A stretch of DNA of 10,090 nucleotides. Origin: Gallibacterium melopsittaci. Its GTDB lineage: Bacteria > Pseudomonadota > Gammaproteobacteria > Enterobacterales > Pasteurellaceae. Positions 1 through 6,643 of the stretch are shown in pieces. The notes below the pieces were generated by a model. The model saw only the letters and a program-made list of their open reading frames with translations. It was not told the origin of the DNA and did no database searches. Every line of letters starts with the position of its first letter. The stretch's first letter is position 1. The position numbers and the translations under genes are program-made. The stretch lies in assembly GCF_042433085.1 (NCBI RefSeq), contig NZ_JBHLWA010000019.1, forward strand, positions 1 through 10,090. The letters run 5' to 3'.

Positions 1-6
1 ATAAAT

Positions 7-73
7 ATTAGCCACAATTTTGTCCACTTGGCATAGTTTTTGACACATCAGCAACAATTTTGTCTACTATGCC
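7..73. mobile_element. Possible terminal repeats of an IS21-like insertion sequence (element would lie outside the window)
   Basis: Two copies of a 22-bp sequence, at 7-28 and 47-68, match at 19 of 22 positions and are exactly 40 bp apart (core ACAATTTTGT). An exact 8-bp inverted repeat, GGCATAGT at 30-37 and ACTATGCC at 66-73, encloses the second copy. Helically phased multiple repeats near an end are typical of IS21-family termini, where they bind the transposase IstA. No transposase frame lies in the window, so any element body would extend to the left of base 1. The alternative is a regulatory or other intergenic repeat downstream of eno. Family assignment is an inference from architecture only. 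Confidence 0.35.
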
Positions 74-104
74 TTTTATTTTAGTCTAATGTCTTAATTG
101 TGAA

Positions 105-1406
105 TTAAGCTTGACCTTTAACCGCTTTTAGACCTAAGAATGGTGCTTTATCACCTAATGCTTCTTCAATACGGATTAATTGGTTGTACTTCGCAATACG
201 GTCTGAACGGCTCATAGAACCAGTTTTGATTTGACCTGCTGCTGTACCTACCGCTAAATCAGCAATAGTTGCATCTTCAGTTTCACCAGAACGGTGAGAA
301 ATTACTGCGGTATAACCTGCATCTTTAGCCATTTTAATTGCAGCTAAAGTTTCAGTTAATGAACCGATTTGGTTAAATTTGATTAAGATTGAGTTAGCGA
401 TACCTTTTTCGATACCTTCTTTAAGGATCTTAGTATTAGTTACGAATAAGTCGTCACCAACAAGTTGGATTTTACCGCCAAGTACTTCAGTTTGATATTT
501 GAAACCTTCCCAATCTGATTCATCTTGACCATCTTCGATAGATTTAATTGGGTATTCTTCACAAAGTTTTTCAAGGTAGTGAGTGAATTCTTTAGAAGTG
601 AATGATTTACCTTCACCTTTCATTTCATACATACCAGTTTCTTTGTTATAGAATTCAGATGATGCACAGTCCATTGCTAAAGTAACATCTTTACCTAATA
701 CATAACCTGCTTTTTCTACTGCTTCTTTAATGCACGCTAATGCTTCAGCGTTAGAAGCTAAGTTAGGTGCGAAACCACCTTCATCACCAACTGCAGTATT
801 TAAACCTTTTGATTTTAATACTTTCGCTAAGTTGTGGAATACCTCTGCACCGATACGTAATGCTTCACGTAAAGTTTTTGCACCAACTGGTTGAATCATA
901 AATTCTTGGATATCAACGTTGTTATCTGCGTGTTCACCACCATTGATGATGTTCATCATTGGTAATGGCATTGAATATTGACCTGGAGTACCGTTTAATT
1001 CTGCAATCCATGCATAAAGTGGTAATGCTTTAGAAGCAGCTGCTGCTTTTGCATTCGCAAGAGAAACGGCAAGAATTGCGTTAGCACCTAATTTAGATTT
1101 GTTATCAGTACCATCTAAATCGATCATGATTTGGTCGATTTCAGCTTGTTGTGAAGCATCTTTGCCTAATAATGCTGGTGCAATGATGTCATTGATGTTA
1201 GAAACAGCTTTTAATACCCCTTTACCTAAGAAGCGTGCTTTATCACCATCACGTAATTCTAATGCTTCACGAGAACCTGTTGATGCACCAGATGGAGCAG
1301 CTGCTAAACCAACGAAACCACCTTCTAAGTGAACTTCCGCTTCTACAGTTGGGTTACCACGAGAGTCGATAATTTCACGGCCAAGAACTTTAATGATTTT
1401 TGCCAT
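105..1406 (-). CDS. eno: Enolase (phosphopyruvate hydratase)
   Basis: Interconverts 2-phosphoglycerate and phosphoenolpyruvate in glycolysis; cytosolic, Mg-dependent, and in gammaproteobacteria also an RNA degradosome component. At 433 residues it is the usual length. The N-terminal motif DSRGNPTVE is at residues 14-22. The catalytic acid/base pair is Glu209 (in GDEGG) and Lys343 (in LIKFNQIG). Metal ligands are Asp246, Glu291 (in SIEDG) and Asp318 (in VGDDL). The C-terminal signature SHRSGETED is at 370-378. The ATG at 1404-1406 is preceded by GAGGA at 1414-1418, a good ribosome binding site 7 nt away. It is transcribed away from the DUF805 gene, from a shared region holding a CRP-type site. 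No convincing rho-independent terminator is visible after the stop: only an AT-rich 7-bp inverted repeat (93-99/103-109) overlapping the stop codon. Unlike E. coli, pyrG is not directly upstream. Confidence 0.98.
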   Translation of the reverse strand: MAKIIKVLGREIIDSRGNPTVEAEVHLEGGFVGLAAAPSGASTGSREALELRDGDKARFLGKGVLKAVSNINDIIAPALLGKDASQQAEIDQIMIDLDGTDNKSKLGANAILAVSLANAKAAAASKALPLYAWIAELNGTPGQYSMPLPMMNIINGGEHADNNVDIQEFMIQPVGAKTLREALRIGAEVFHNLAKVLKSKGLNTAVGDEGGFAPNLASNAEALACIKEAVEKAGYVLGKDVTLAMDCASSEFYNKETGMYEMKGEGKSFTSKEFTHYLEKLCEEYPIKSIEDGQDESDWEGFKYQTEVLGGKIQLVGDDLFVTNTKILKEGIEKGIANSILIKFNQIGSLTETLAAIKMAKDAGYTAVISHRSGETEDATIADLAVGTAAGQIKTGSMSRSDRIAKYNQLIRIEEALGDKAPFLGLKAVKGQA

Positions 1407-1463
1407 TTGTTTTTCCTCATATTTAAGTTAATTTTCAAAGATAGAAATCAAAAAACGGTGCTA

Positions 1464-1492
1464 ATATTAAAACGATTTTTAATTTTTGTCTT
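1464..1492 (-). promoter_or_regulatory. Candidate eno promoter
   Basis: On the minus strand AAGACA (1487-1492) is followed, after 17 nt, by TAATAT (1464-1469). Each hexamer matches the sigma-70 consensus at 4 of 6 positions. Transcription would start near 1457, leaving a leader of about 50 nt before the eno ATG. This start puts the CRP-type palindrome centre near -54, an unusual spacing, so the true start may differ. Confidence 0.35.
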
Positions 1493-1503
1493 GTAAAAAA
1501 TGA

Positions 1504-1519
1504 TGTGAACTTGATCACA
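1504..1519. promoter_or_regulatory. CRP (cAMP receptor protein) site in the eno/DUF805 divergent region
   Basis: TGTGA-ACTTGA-TCACA is an exact match to the symmetric CRP half-sites with the required 6-bp spacer. An FNR-like sequence TTGAT-CACA-ATTAA (1511-1524) overlaps its right half, with one mismatch to TTGAT-N4-ATCAA. The site lies about 100 bp upstream of the eno start codon and about 140 bp upstream of the DUF805 start codon. It could therefore serve eno, the divergent pair, or both. Binding itself is inferred. Confidence 0.7.
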
Positions 1520-1580
1520 ATTAAGATTTTTTACACCCTATAAAATAAACCTTTGATGACACATAAAATGTAGCAAACTT

Positions 1581-1610
1581 TTCACTTTTTCCGCCTATTC
1601 CCTGTATAAT
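1581..1610 (+). promoter_or_regulatory. Candidate promoter of the DUF805-engB unit
   Basis: A perfect -10 hexamer TATAAT (1605-1610) is preceded, after an 18-nt spacer, by TTCACT (1581-1586), which matches 4 of 6 positions of the -35 consensus. Transcription would begin near 1617, about 40 nt before the DUF805 ATG. It is the only strong -10 on this strand in the intergenic region. Confidence 0.55.
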
Positions 1611-1656
1611 AGCAAATTTGTAAAAAAGACTCTTTTTTCATCAAAAAATCTGATTT

Positions 1657-2094
1657 ATGTACATTACACAAGCACTTTTTTCTCTCAAAGGGAGATTAAA
1701 CCGTCAAGGTTTTTGGATCGGAACAGGATTATGTGTAGCCCTGCTATTTATTATTGCCAATCTTGTTCCAATTCGTTCATTATTTCAACAAACTACTACC
1801 GCATTGCTTGCTGTTATACCTTTAATTTTTGTCGGTTATTGCTGGCTGGCGATTATTATTAAACGCTTACATGATCGTGGTCGATCAGGTAAAGCAATTA
1901 CTATTTTACTCGTACCACTATGCTGCGTACTAATTGCACCTTATAGTCAAGGGATAATGCAATTAATTCTCGGACGTTATTTCCCAATTTTTATCTTAGC
2001 GATATTATTAATGGAATGGGGCGTATTTATTGGGCAGAACAGTGAAAACCGTTACGGCATAAAAGGCGAAACCATTACTTTCAAAAAAGGATAA
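1657..2094 (+). CDS. DUF805 family inner-membrane protein
   Basis: A 145-residue DUF805 (YhaH/YhaI-type) protein of unknown function. The family marks are all present: GRLNRQGFW at residues 12-20, KRLHDRGRSG at 69-78, and a C-terminal NRYG at 131-134. Four hydrophobic segments, near residues 20-38, 48-66, 80-97 and 108-126, predict a small integral membrane protein. The ATG has no evident Shine-Dalgarno sequence, but the GRLNR motif so close to the N-terminus supports this start. The stop is 4 nt from the engB start, so the two genes are almost certainly co-transcribed and may be translationally coupled. That pairing does not by itself reveal a function; related proteins are sometimes only co-located with stress or transport genes. 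Confidence 0.9.
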   Translation: MYITQALFSLKGRLNRQGFWIGTGLCVALLFIIANLVPIRSLFQQTTTALLAVIPLIFVGYCWLAIIIKRLHDRGRSGKAITILLVPLCCVLIAPYSQGIMQLILGRYFPIFILAILLMEWGVFIGQNSENRYGIKGETITFKKG

Positions 2095-2101
2095 TCTTGT
2101 G
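2087..2101 (+). promoter_or_regulatory. Ribosome binding site and GTG start of engB
   Basis: AAGGA at 2087-2091 stands 7 nt before GTG at 2099-2101 and directly abuts the DUF805 stop codon. The next in-frame ATG is 16 codons into the conserved N-terminal region, so this GTG is the best start. Ribosomes finishing DUF805 could reinitiate here. Confidence 0.75.
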
Positions 2102-2716
2102 TCAAATATTGAATTCAAATTAAATTATCACAAAACCCATTTTTTAATGAGTGCCGCAAATATTTCGCAATTACCTGCTGATGCTGGTGTGGAAATTGCA
2201 TTTGCTGGACGTTCTAATGCGGGGAAATCTACAGCATTAAATACCTTAGCCAATCAAAAAAACTTAGCAAAAACCTCAAAAACACCAGGACGGACTCAAT
2301 TAATTAATCTCTTTGAAGTCAGTGAAAACTGTAAAATCGTTGATTTACCAGGTTATGGCTATGCTGCCGTGCCTGAAAAATTAAAATTACAATGGCAAAA
2401 ATCGCTTGGTGAATACTTACAAAAACGTGAATGCTTAGGCGGTGTGGTCATTTTAATGGATATCCGCCACCCCCTAAAAGATCTCGACCAACAAATGATT
2501 GAATGGGCCGTCAGTGCCAACTTACCTATCTTATTACTCCTCACTAAAGCCGATAAATTAGGCCAAAGTGAACGCAGCAAACAGCTCCGAATGGTAAGAG
2601 AGGCAATCCTACCTTTCCAAGGTGATATTCAAGTTGAAGCCTTCTCTTCCCTAAATAGAATTGGGGTTGATAAACTCGCCCAGAAGTTAGATGGGTGGTT
2701 TGCTACTACTGATTAA
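2099..2716 (+). CDS. engB: Ribosome biogenesis GTP-binding protein EngB (YihA/YsxC)
   Basis: TRAFAC-class GTPase needed for late assembly of the 50S ribosomal subunit; cytosolic and usually essential. The 205 residues carry every G motif: G1 GRSNAGKS at 37-44, the G2 region TPGRT at 62-66, G3 DLPG at 82-85, G4 TKAD at 149-152, and a G5 SS at 183-184. The family sequence DLPGYGYAAVP (82-92) is intact. Length is normal. Translation starts at GTG, set by AAGGA 7 nt upstream. It is the second gene after DUF805 with a 4-nt gap, and it converges on purB with a long hairpin between them. In many gammaproteobacteria engB sits next to polA or spf, so the DUF805 partner here is a lineage arrangement. 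Confidence 0.97.
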   Translation: MSNIEFKLNYHKTHFLMSAANISQLPADAGVEIAFAGRSNAGKSTALNTLANQKNLAKTSKTPGRTQLINLFEVSENCKIVDLPGYGYAAVPEKLKLQWQKSLGEYLQKRECLGGVVILMDIRHPLKDLDQQMIEWAVSANLPILLLLTKADKLGQSERSKQLRMVREAILPFQGDIQVEAFSSLNRIGVDKLAQKLDGWFATTD

Positions 2717-2727
2717 AGCTAATTTGA

Positions 2728-2767
2728 TAACAACACACCCCAAACTAACGCTTGGGGTGTGTTGTTA
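2728..2767. terminator. Bidirectional hairpin between convergent engB and purB
   Basis: A perfect 16-bp stem (2728-2743 with 2752-2767) with an 8-nt loop and a CCCC/GGGG block at its centre. It ends 9 nt before the purB stop codon on the other strand and begins 11 nt after the engB stop. Neither side has a proper U-tract, although the 3' arm and flank are T-rich on the plus strand. Its place between converging genes argues for a terminator or RNA 3'-end protector. Confidence 0.65.
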
Positions 2768-2776
2768 CTTATCTAG

Positions 2777-4144
2777 TCAAAACGCATCTACTAACTGAAT
2801 TGCTGCACCAATATAATTAGCTGGTGTTAATGCTTTTAAGCGAGCTTTTTCCTCTTCTGGAATCGCTAAACCATCAATAAATTGTTGCATCGTTTGTTGA
2901 TCAACACGCTTACCACGAGTTAATTCTTTTAATTTTTCATATGGTTTTTCGATACCATAACGGCGCATTACAGTTTGAATTGGTTCGGCAAGTACTTCCC
3001 AGTTCCGATCCAATTCTGCCAGTAAATGCGCTTCGTTCACTTCTAATTTACTAATGCCTTTTAAAGTCGAAGCATACGCAATTAAGCTATATCCTAAGCC
3101 AACACCCAAATTGCGTAATACAGTTGAGTCTGTTAAATCACGTTGCCAACGAGAAATTGGTAATTTTTGTGCCAAATGGCTCATCAATGCGTTCGCTACT
3201 CCTAAGTTCCCCTCTGAATTTTCAAAATCAATCGGATTCACTTTATGTGGCATGGTTGATGAACCAATTTCACCTGCAATAGTTTTTTGTTTGAAATGAT
3301 TTAAGGCAATATAACCCCAAATATCACGGTCAAAATCGATAACAATAGTGTTAAAACGCATTACACAATCAAAAAACTCGGCAATATAATCGTGTGGCTC
3401 AATTTGAGTGGTGTATGGATTCCAATCAATTCCTAAATCTTGTACAAATTGTTGGCTAAATAGATGCCAATCAATATCAGGATATGCGGATAAATGTGCA
3501 TTGTAGTTACCCACAGCACCATTAATTTTACCGAGAATTTCTACACGTTGTAATTGTTGATATTGGCGTTGTAAACGGTAAGCGACATTCACCATTTCTT
3601 TACCAACTGTTGTTGGCGAAGCAGGCTGTCCGTGAGTACGAGAAAGTAATGGGATCGTTTTATAGGTTTCTGCTAAATGGCTAATTTCAGTAATAATCTT
3701 TTTCCATTCTGGCAAAATAACCTCTTCTCTTGCCGTTTTTAACATCAGTGCGTGTGAGAGATTATTAATATCTTCTGAGGTGCAAGCAAAGTGAATAAAT
3801 TCACTAATTGCAGCCAGCTCTGGAAGTGCCTGACACTTCTCTTTTAAGAAATATTCAACTGCCTTAACATCATGGTTAGTTGTTGCTTCAATCTCTTTAA
3901 TTCGCTGTGCATCTTGTATATCAAAATTCGCAATAATATCGTTTAGGTAATCGATTGCTTTTTTTGATAAAAGGGGGATTTCTGTAATGGCTGGTGCTTC
4001 TGCCAATTTTTGTAACCAACGTACTTCGACCGTTACACGAAAACGCAATAAGCCAAATTCACTAAAAATTGGACGTAATGCATCTGTTTTATTTTGATAA
4101 CGACCATCAAGCGGGGAAAGTGCTGTTAAAGCATTAAGTTGCAT
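2777..4144 (-). CDS. purB: Adenylosuccinate lyase
   Basis: Catalyses two fumarate-releasing steps of purine synthesis: SAICAR to AICAR, and adenylosuccinate to AMP. It is a cytosolic homotetramer of the fumarase/aspartase superfamily. At 455 residues it is full length. The superfamily signature GSSTMPHKVNP is at 294-304 and contains the catalytic Ser295. The catalytic His171 lies in SRTHGQPASPTT (168-179). The conserved TSED is at 122-125. Start: ATG at 4142-4144 with GGAGT (4153-4157) 8 nt upstream. It follows hflD with a 15-nt gap, the same order as in E. coli and Haemophilus, and is probably expressed from the hflD promoter. Transcription ends at the hairpin shared with engB. Confidence 0.98.
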   Translation of the reverse strand: MQLNALTALSPLDGRYQNKTDALRPIFSEFGLLRFRVTVEVRWLQKLAEAPAITEIPLLSKKAIDYLNDIIANFDIQDAQRIKEIEATTNHDVKAVEYFLKEKCQALPELAAISEFIHFACTSEDINNLSHALMLKTAREEVILPEWKKIITEISHLAETYKTIPLLSRTHGQPASPTTVGKEMVNVAYRLQRQYQQLQRVEILGKINGAVGNYNAHLSAYPDIDWHLFSQQFVQDLGIDWNPYTTQIEPHDYIAEFFDCVMRFNTIVIDFDRDIWGYIALNHFKQKTIAGEIGSSTMPHKVNPIDFENSEGNLGVANALMSHLAQKLPISRWQRDLTDSTVLRNLGVGLGYSLIAYASTLKGISKLEVNEAHLLAELDRNWEVLAEPIQTVMRRYGIEKPYEKLKELTRGKRVDQQTMQQFIDGLAIPEEEKARLKALTPANYIGAAIQLVDAF

Positions 4145-4159
4145 GAAGAATCACTCCGT

Positions 4160-4789
4160 CTATTTAAGGGATGAATACAGTTGTTGCGCTGCTTGGATGA
4201 GTTTTCTGCGGAAAAAGAGTAATTTCCACTTTGAACCACCTAACTGACGCCATAATACCGCAGAACGAATACCCGCTAATAAGCAAGCTCGAATACGATT
4301 TTGAATATCAGGCTGCTGTAAATATAACGGCACGCCTTTTACCTGAATTTTAGCGCCTAATGGGCTAATAATATCAACATAAATACCAGCTAACACAGCC
4401 AACATTGAGTTATCAAGCAAGCTATTATGAAATTCTAACTGTGCTGGTAAATATTGGATTCTGTCGACTAATTGTTGTTTTTTCTCTGCATTGTTATTTA
4501 GTTTACTTTCCAATGCCAATAGGCTTAGCCAATAACGACTCAATTCAGCATCTAATCGACCATTTTGCCCATTAAGCTGTTCTAATAGTGTTGTTAGCCC
4601 TAATTTTAGATTAGTCAATGTGCCACCATAAATATCAACTATTTTATCTGCTTGGATAACTAAAAGACTTTCTAAGGTGGAAGAGAGGTCTTGTTCTGCG
4701 ACAGTGCCTTGATGTGCTAATTGTTGAACTAACTTTGCGGATTGACAAACACCTGCTAGTGCAATCGCTAAATTCGCATAATCGTCCAT
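4160..4789 (-). CDS. hflD: HflD-type high-frequency lysogenization protein homolog
   Basis: A 209-residue HflD (YcfC) protein, largely helical and peripherally membrane-associated. In E. coli it binds phage lambda CII and lowers lysogeny control; its ordinary cellular role is uncertain. Family sequences present are AGVCQSAKLVQQLAHQG (12-28) near the N-terminus and the block SPLGAKIQVKG (142-152) to AVLWRQLGG (177-185) toward the C-terminus, so it is complete. The ATG at 4787-4789 lacks a good Shine-Dalgarno (AAGG is 11 nt away), but the conserved N-terminus begins immediately after it. It is the first gene of the hflD-purB unit. The usual upstream partner mnmA (tRNA thiolase) is absent here, replaced by the tRNA-Phe/Asn unit. 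Confidence 0.93.
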   Translation of the reverse strand: MDDYANLAIALAGVCQSAKLVQQLAHQGTVAEQDLSSTLESLLVIQADKIVDIYGGTLTNLKLGLTTLLEQLNGQNGRLDAELSRYWLSLLALESKLNNNAEKKQQLVDRIQYLPAQLEFHNSLLDNSMLAVLAGIYVDIISPLGAKIQVKGVPLYLQQPDIQNRIRACLLAGIRSAVLWRQLGGSKWKLLFFRRKLIQAAQQLYSSLK

Positions 4790-4852
4790 AAAAAGAAAGA
4801 CCTTATTCGTGCTAAGTTATTGATACTAAAATGATGACAAAATAGGTGCAAA

Positions 4853-4861
4853 AATATAACA
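4853..4861 (-). promoter_or_regulatory. Candidate extended -10 promoter of hflD-purB
   Basis: On the minus strand TGT-TATATT is an extended -10 element matching TATAAT at 5 of 6 positions. It lies just downstream of the tRNA terminator and about 65 nt upstream of the hflD ATG. The -35 region (TTTTAA, 4876-4881) is poor, as is common with extended -10 promoters. No other -10 between terminator and gene is better. Confidence 0.4.
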
Positions 4862-4904
4862 CCGTTCTGCTCTTTTTAAAAGCTATCTTCTGACTACTTG
4901 GTAG

Positions 4905-4945
4905 AAAAAATTAAAGGCTGTTACAACATTAATTGTAACAGCCTT
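4905..4945 (-). terminator. Rho-independent terminator of the tRNA-Phe/Asn unit
   Basis: On the minus strand a perfect 13-bp stem (4933-4945 with 4914-4926, AAGGCTGTTACAA type) with a 6-nt loop is followed by TTAATTTTTTC. It begins 8 nt after the CCA end of tRNA-Asn. This is a textbook intrinsic terminator and isolates the tRNA unit from hflD. Confidence 0.92.
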
Positions 4946-4953
4946 CTAGAATT

Positions 4954-5029
4954 TGGCTCCTCCTGCTGGACTTGAACCAGCGACATATGGATTAACAGTC
5001 CACCGTTCTACCGACTGAACTAAGGAGGA
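4954..5029 (-). tRNA. tRNA-Asn (anticodon GTT)
   Basis: A 76-nt tRNA with encoded 3' CCA (TGG at 4954-4956 on the plus strand). The acceptor 5' end TCCTCC pairs with GGAGGA. Anticodon GTT is at 4994-4996 (plus strand AAC), correctly at positions 34-36. The T-loop GGTTCAAGTCC and D-loop AGTTCAGTCGGTAGAAC are normal. The sequence is close to E. coli tRNA-Asn. It is second in the unit, 4 nt after tRNA-Phe. Confidence 0.98.
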
Positions 5030-5033
5030 ATAG

Positions 5034-5109
5034 TGGTGCCCAGAGGCGGAATCGAACCACCGACACGGGGATTTTCAATCCCCTGCTCTACCGACTGAGC
5101 TATCTGGGC
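5034..5109 (-). tRNA. tRNA-Phe (anticodon GAA)
   Basis: A 76-nt tRNA with encoded CCA. The acceptor stem GCCCAG/CTGGGC is intact. The anticodon loop reads TTGAAAA, with GAA at 5074-5076 (plus strand TTC). T-loop GGTTCGATTCC and D-arm AGCTCAGTCGGTAGAGC are standard. It is the promoter-proximal gene of the Phe-Asn pair. Confidence 0.98.
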
Positions 5110-5127
5110 AACGTCTTAGTGGTGCGT

Positions 5128-5156
5128 ATTAAACGTTTTTTTAGCCTTCAAGTCAA
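5128..5156 (-). promoter_or_regulatory. Stable-RNA promoter of the tRNA unit
   Basis: On the minus strand TTGACT (5151-5156) and TTTAAT (5128-5133) match the -35 and -10 consensus at 5 of 6 positions each, with the ideal 17-nt spacer. The discriminator ACGCACC is GC-rich, as expected for stringently controlled tRNA promoters. Transcription should begin near 5121, about 12 nt before tRNA-Phe. Confidence 0.8.
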
Positions 5157-5179
5157 CCACTATTTTGAAAAAAATTTCT
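5157..5179 (-). promoter_or_regulatory. UP element upstream of the tRNA promoter
   Basis: Directly upstream of the -35 hexamer the minus strand carries AGAAATTTTTTTCAAAATAG. This follows the A-tract/T-tract pattern of alpha-CTD-binding UP elements (AAA-WWTWTTTT-NNN-AAA). It is also part of a short A/T hairpin (5167-5186), but no transcript end is expected there. Confidence 0.55.
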
Positions 5180-5254
5180 TTTTTTCGCACGTTAGCCGTT
5201 TTTCTATCCAAAACGAATAAAATTAATACTAAATCACCACTAAAACCAGCAAAA

Positions 5255-6340
5255 TTAACGAATAACTCGATAACTTTTCTGTGCTTTATCAACCTTGATA
5301 AGGTAGTTTCTCGCCTGTGCTGATGGATGTCTTGTTGTCAAAATACGATACACTTGTTCAGGCAATAAGCGATTAATCTTATTTACTGCAATATCTTTAT
5401 CTTCATCAAAAATTCTCAATACTGCACCCGCTCCACCATTATAAGCAGAGATCACTGCAAAACGACGTGAAGTCGGATCGGTAATTCCTGCTAAATATTT
5501 ATTTTGTAATAACCATAGATAAGAAACCCCAGCATCAATATTCTTATATGGATCAAATAAATATTTCTTCGATGGAATACCACCTCTCCCTTTCATTTGG
5601 AATACATCTCGTCCTGCAGTTTGCGGAACAATCTGCATTAGCCCCATCGCATTGGCATAACTAATCGCATATGGGTTGAAACTCGACTCCGTTTGCATAA
5701 TGCCAAGAATCAAACTTTCATCAATATTATAATGACGTGCTGCTTTACGAATAAATGGAATATATTTTTGTGCACGAATGGCGACGTGATTTGCAATCAT
5801 TTGGATCACAACGAATTGTACAATATGCCCATTACTTAAACGGCGACTCTGCAATTTATTATTCACTAAATAGTCGGCAAATGCAGAAGCAACTGCAACA
5901 TTTGGAATTTGTGCACCCTGATGATCTAACACTTGTCCTAATAAGAATGGACGAGAACTAATTGGTACATCACCATCCGCAAAAAGATCAATACCATTTG
6001 CATCCGATCCCATTAACAAAGTATGAACTATCGCATTTTTCAAACGAGCTAAACTTGTCTGAGTTTCAATAGTTATCACACCCTCATCAAAACTAACATG
6101 GCTACGAGTGTAATATTTATCAGTATATTTCACATAATCTTTACGGCTTGCAACCAACAATTCATTGACGCCCCAAATACGGTCAATATTATGTGAAAAC
6201 TGCCCCGTTAAAATATCTAAGGCACGAGTATCTTTCGCAAAAGCATCATCGTAATCAATATCATCACGATCATAAGAAGAACCACACCCCACTAATAAAA
6301 GGGCTAATGCCGTGGTAACAAAATATTTTTTTACTTTCAT
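5255..6340 (-). CDS. mltC: Membrane-bound lytic murein transglycosylase C
   Basis: Outer-membrane lipoprotein that cleaves the MurNAc-GlcNAc bond of peptidoglycan, forming 1,6-anhydromuramic products during murein turnover. The 361 residues start with a lipoprotein signal (lipobox LVGC, lipidated Cys19). A DUF3393-type N-terminal domain runs to about residue 185, followed by an SLT lysozyme-like domain. Catalytic Glu218 is in MQTESSFNPYAIS (215-227), followed by AMGLMQIVPQTAG (231-243) and AYNGGAGAV (299-307), the standard SLT motifs. It is last in mutY-yggX-mltC, 8 nt after yggX. It lacks a clear Shine-Dalgarno, so coupling to yggX translation is likely. No terminator is visible before the tRNA-Phe promoter, 145 nt downstream; mltC transcripts may read into the tRNAs. 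Confidence 0.97.
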   Translation of the reverse strand: MKVKKYFVTTALALLLVGCGSSYDRDDIDYDDAFAKDTRALDILTGQFSHNIDRIWGVNELLVASRKDYVKYTDKYYTRSHVSFDEGVITIETQTSLARLKNAIVHTLLMGSDANGIDLFADGDVPISSRPFLLGQVLDHQGAQIPNVAVASAFADYLVNNKLQSRRLSNGHIVQFVVIQMIANHVAIRAQKYIPFIRKAARHYNIDESLILGIMQTESSFNPYAISYANAMGLMQIVPQTAGRDVFQMKGRGGIPSKKYLFDPYKNIDAGVSYLWLLQNKYLAGITDPTSRRFAVISAYNGGAGAVLRIFDEDKDIAVNKINRLLPEQVYRILTTRHPSAQARNYLIKVDKAQKSYRVIR

Positions 6341-6348
6341 ATTAATTA

Positions 6349-6621
6349 TTACTTTGAAGGGGGAACATAGCCTTCGATATGAACATCTTTACCTTCAAAT
6401 AAGAAATTCACCATTTCTTGTTCCAATAATTTGCGATGTTCAGGATTCATCATATTTAATTTTTTTTCATTAACTAACATAGTCTGTTTTTTTAACCATT
6501 CAGACCAGGCTTTTTTACTGATTGAATCAAAAATACGTTTACCAAGCTCACCTGGGTAAAGTTGAAAATCTAACCCTTCTGCTTCTTGCTTTAAATACTC
6601 ACAAAAAACGGTTCTTGCCAT
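6349..6621 (-). CDS. yggX: Fe(II)-trafficking / oxidative-damage protection protein YggX
   Basis: A 90-residue cytosolic protein of the YggX family, which protects labile Fe-S clusters from oxidative damage and is proposed to handle Fe(II). It shows the conserved N-terminus MARTVFCEYL with Cys7, the residue linked to resistance in Salmonella. LYPGELGKRI (21-30) and MMNPEHRKLLEQEM (57-70) are also intact. Length is that of the family. AAGGA (6629-6633) stands 7 nt before the ATG. It lies 22 nt after mutY, whose product carries a 4Fe-4S cluster, and 8 nt before mltC, an arrangement kept across Enterobacterales and Pasteurellaceae. Confidence 0.97.
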   Translation of the reverse strand: MARTVFCEYLKQEAEGLDFQLYPGELGKRIFDSISKKAWSEWLKKQTMLVNEKKLNMMNPEHRKLLEQEMVNFLFEGKDVHIEGYVPPSK

Positions 6622-6643
6622 ATTATTATCCTTGTATCATTTG

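Noticed and set aside
30..73. GGCATAGT/ACTATGCC inverted repeat as the eno terminator
   Set aside because: The loop would be 28 nt, the stem only 8 bp, and no U-tract follows; an element-end or protein-binding repeat fits better.
93..109. CTTAATT-GTG-AATTAAG inverted repeat as an eno terminator
   Set aside because: The stem has only AT pairs apart from one GC, overlaps the stop codon and has no T-run after it on the minus strand.
1099..1332. Plus-strand open frame inside eno
   Set aside because: It is a shadow of the well-supported enolase frame, with no ribosome binding site or recognisable domain. The same applies to opposite-strand frames at 2359-2580, 3054-3299, 5755-5961, 6522-6845, 7216-7458 and 7959-8162.
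5167..5186. A/T hairpin GAAAAAAA-loop-TTTTTTTC as the mltC terminator
   Set aside because: It has no GC-rich stem, and it coincides with the A-tract/T-tract UP element of the tRNA promoter. The latter explains it better.
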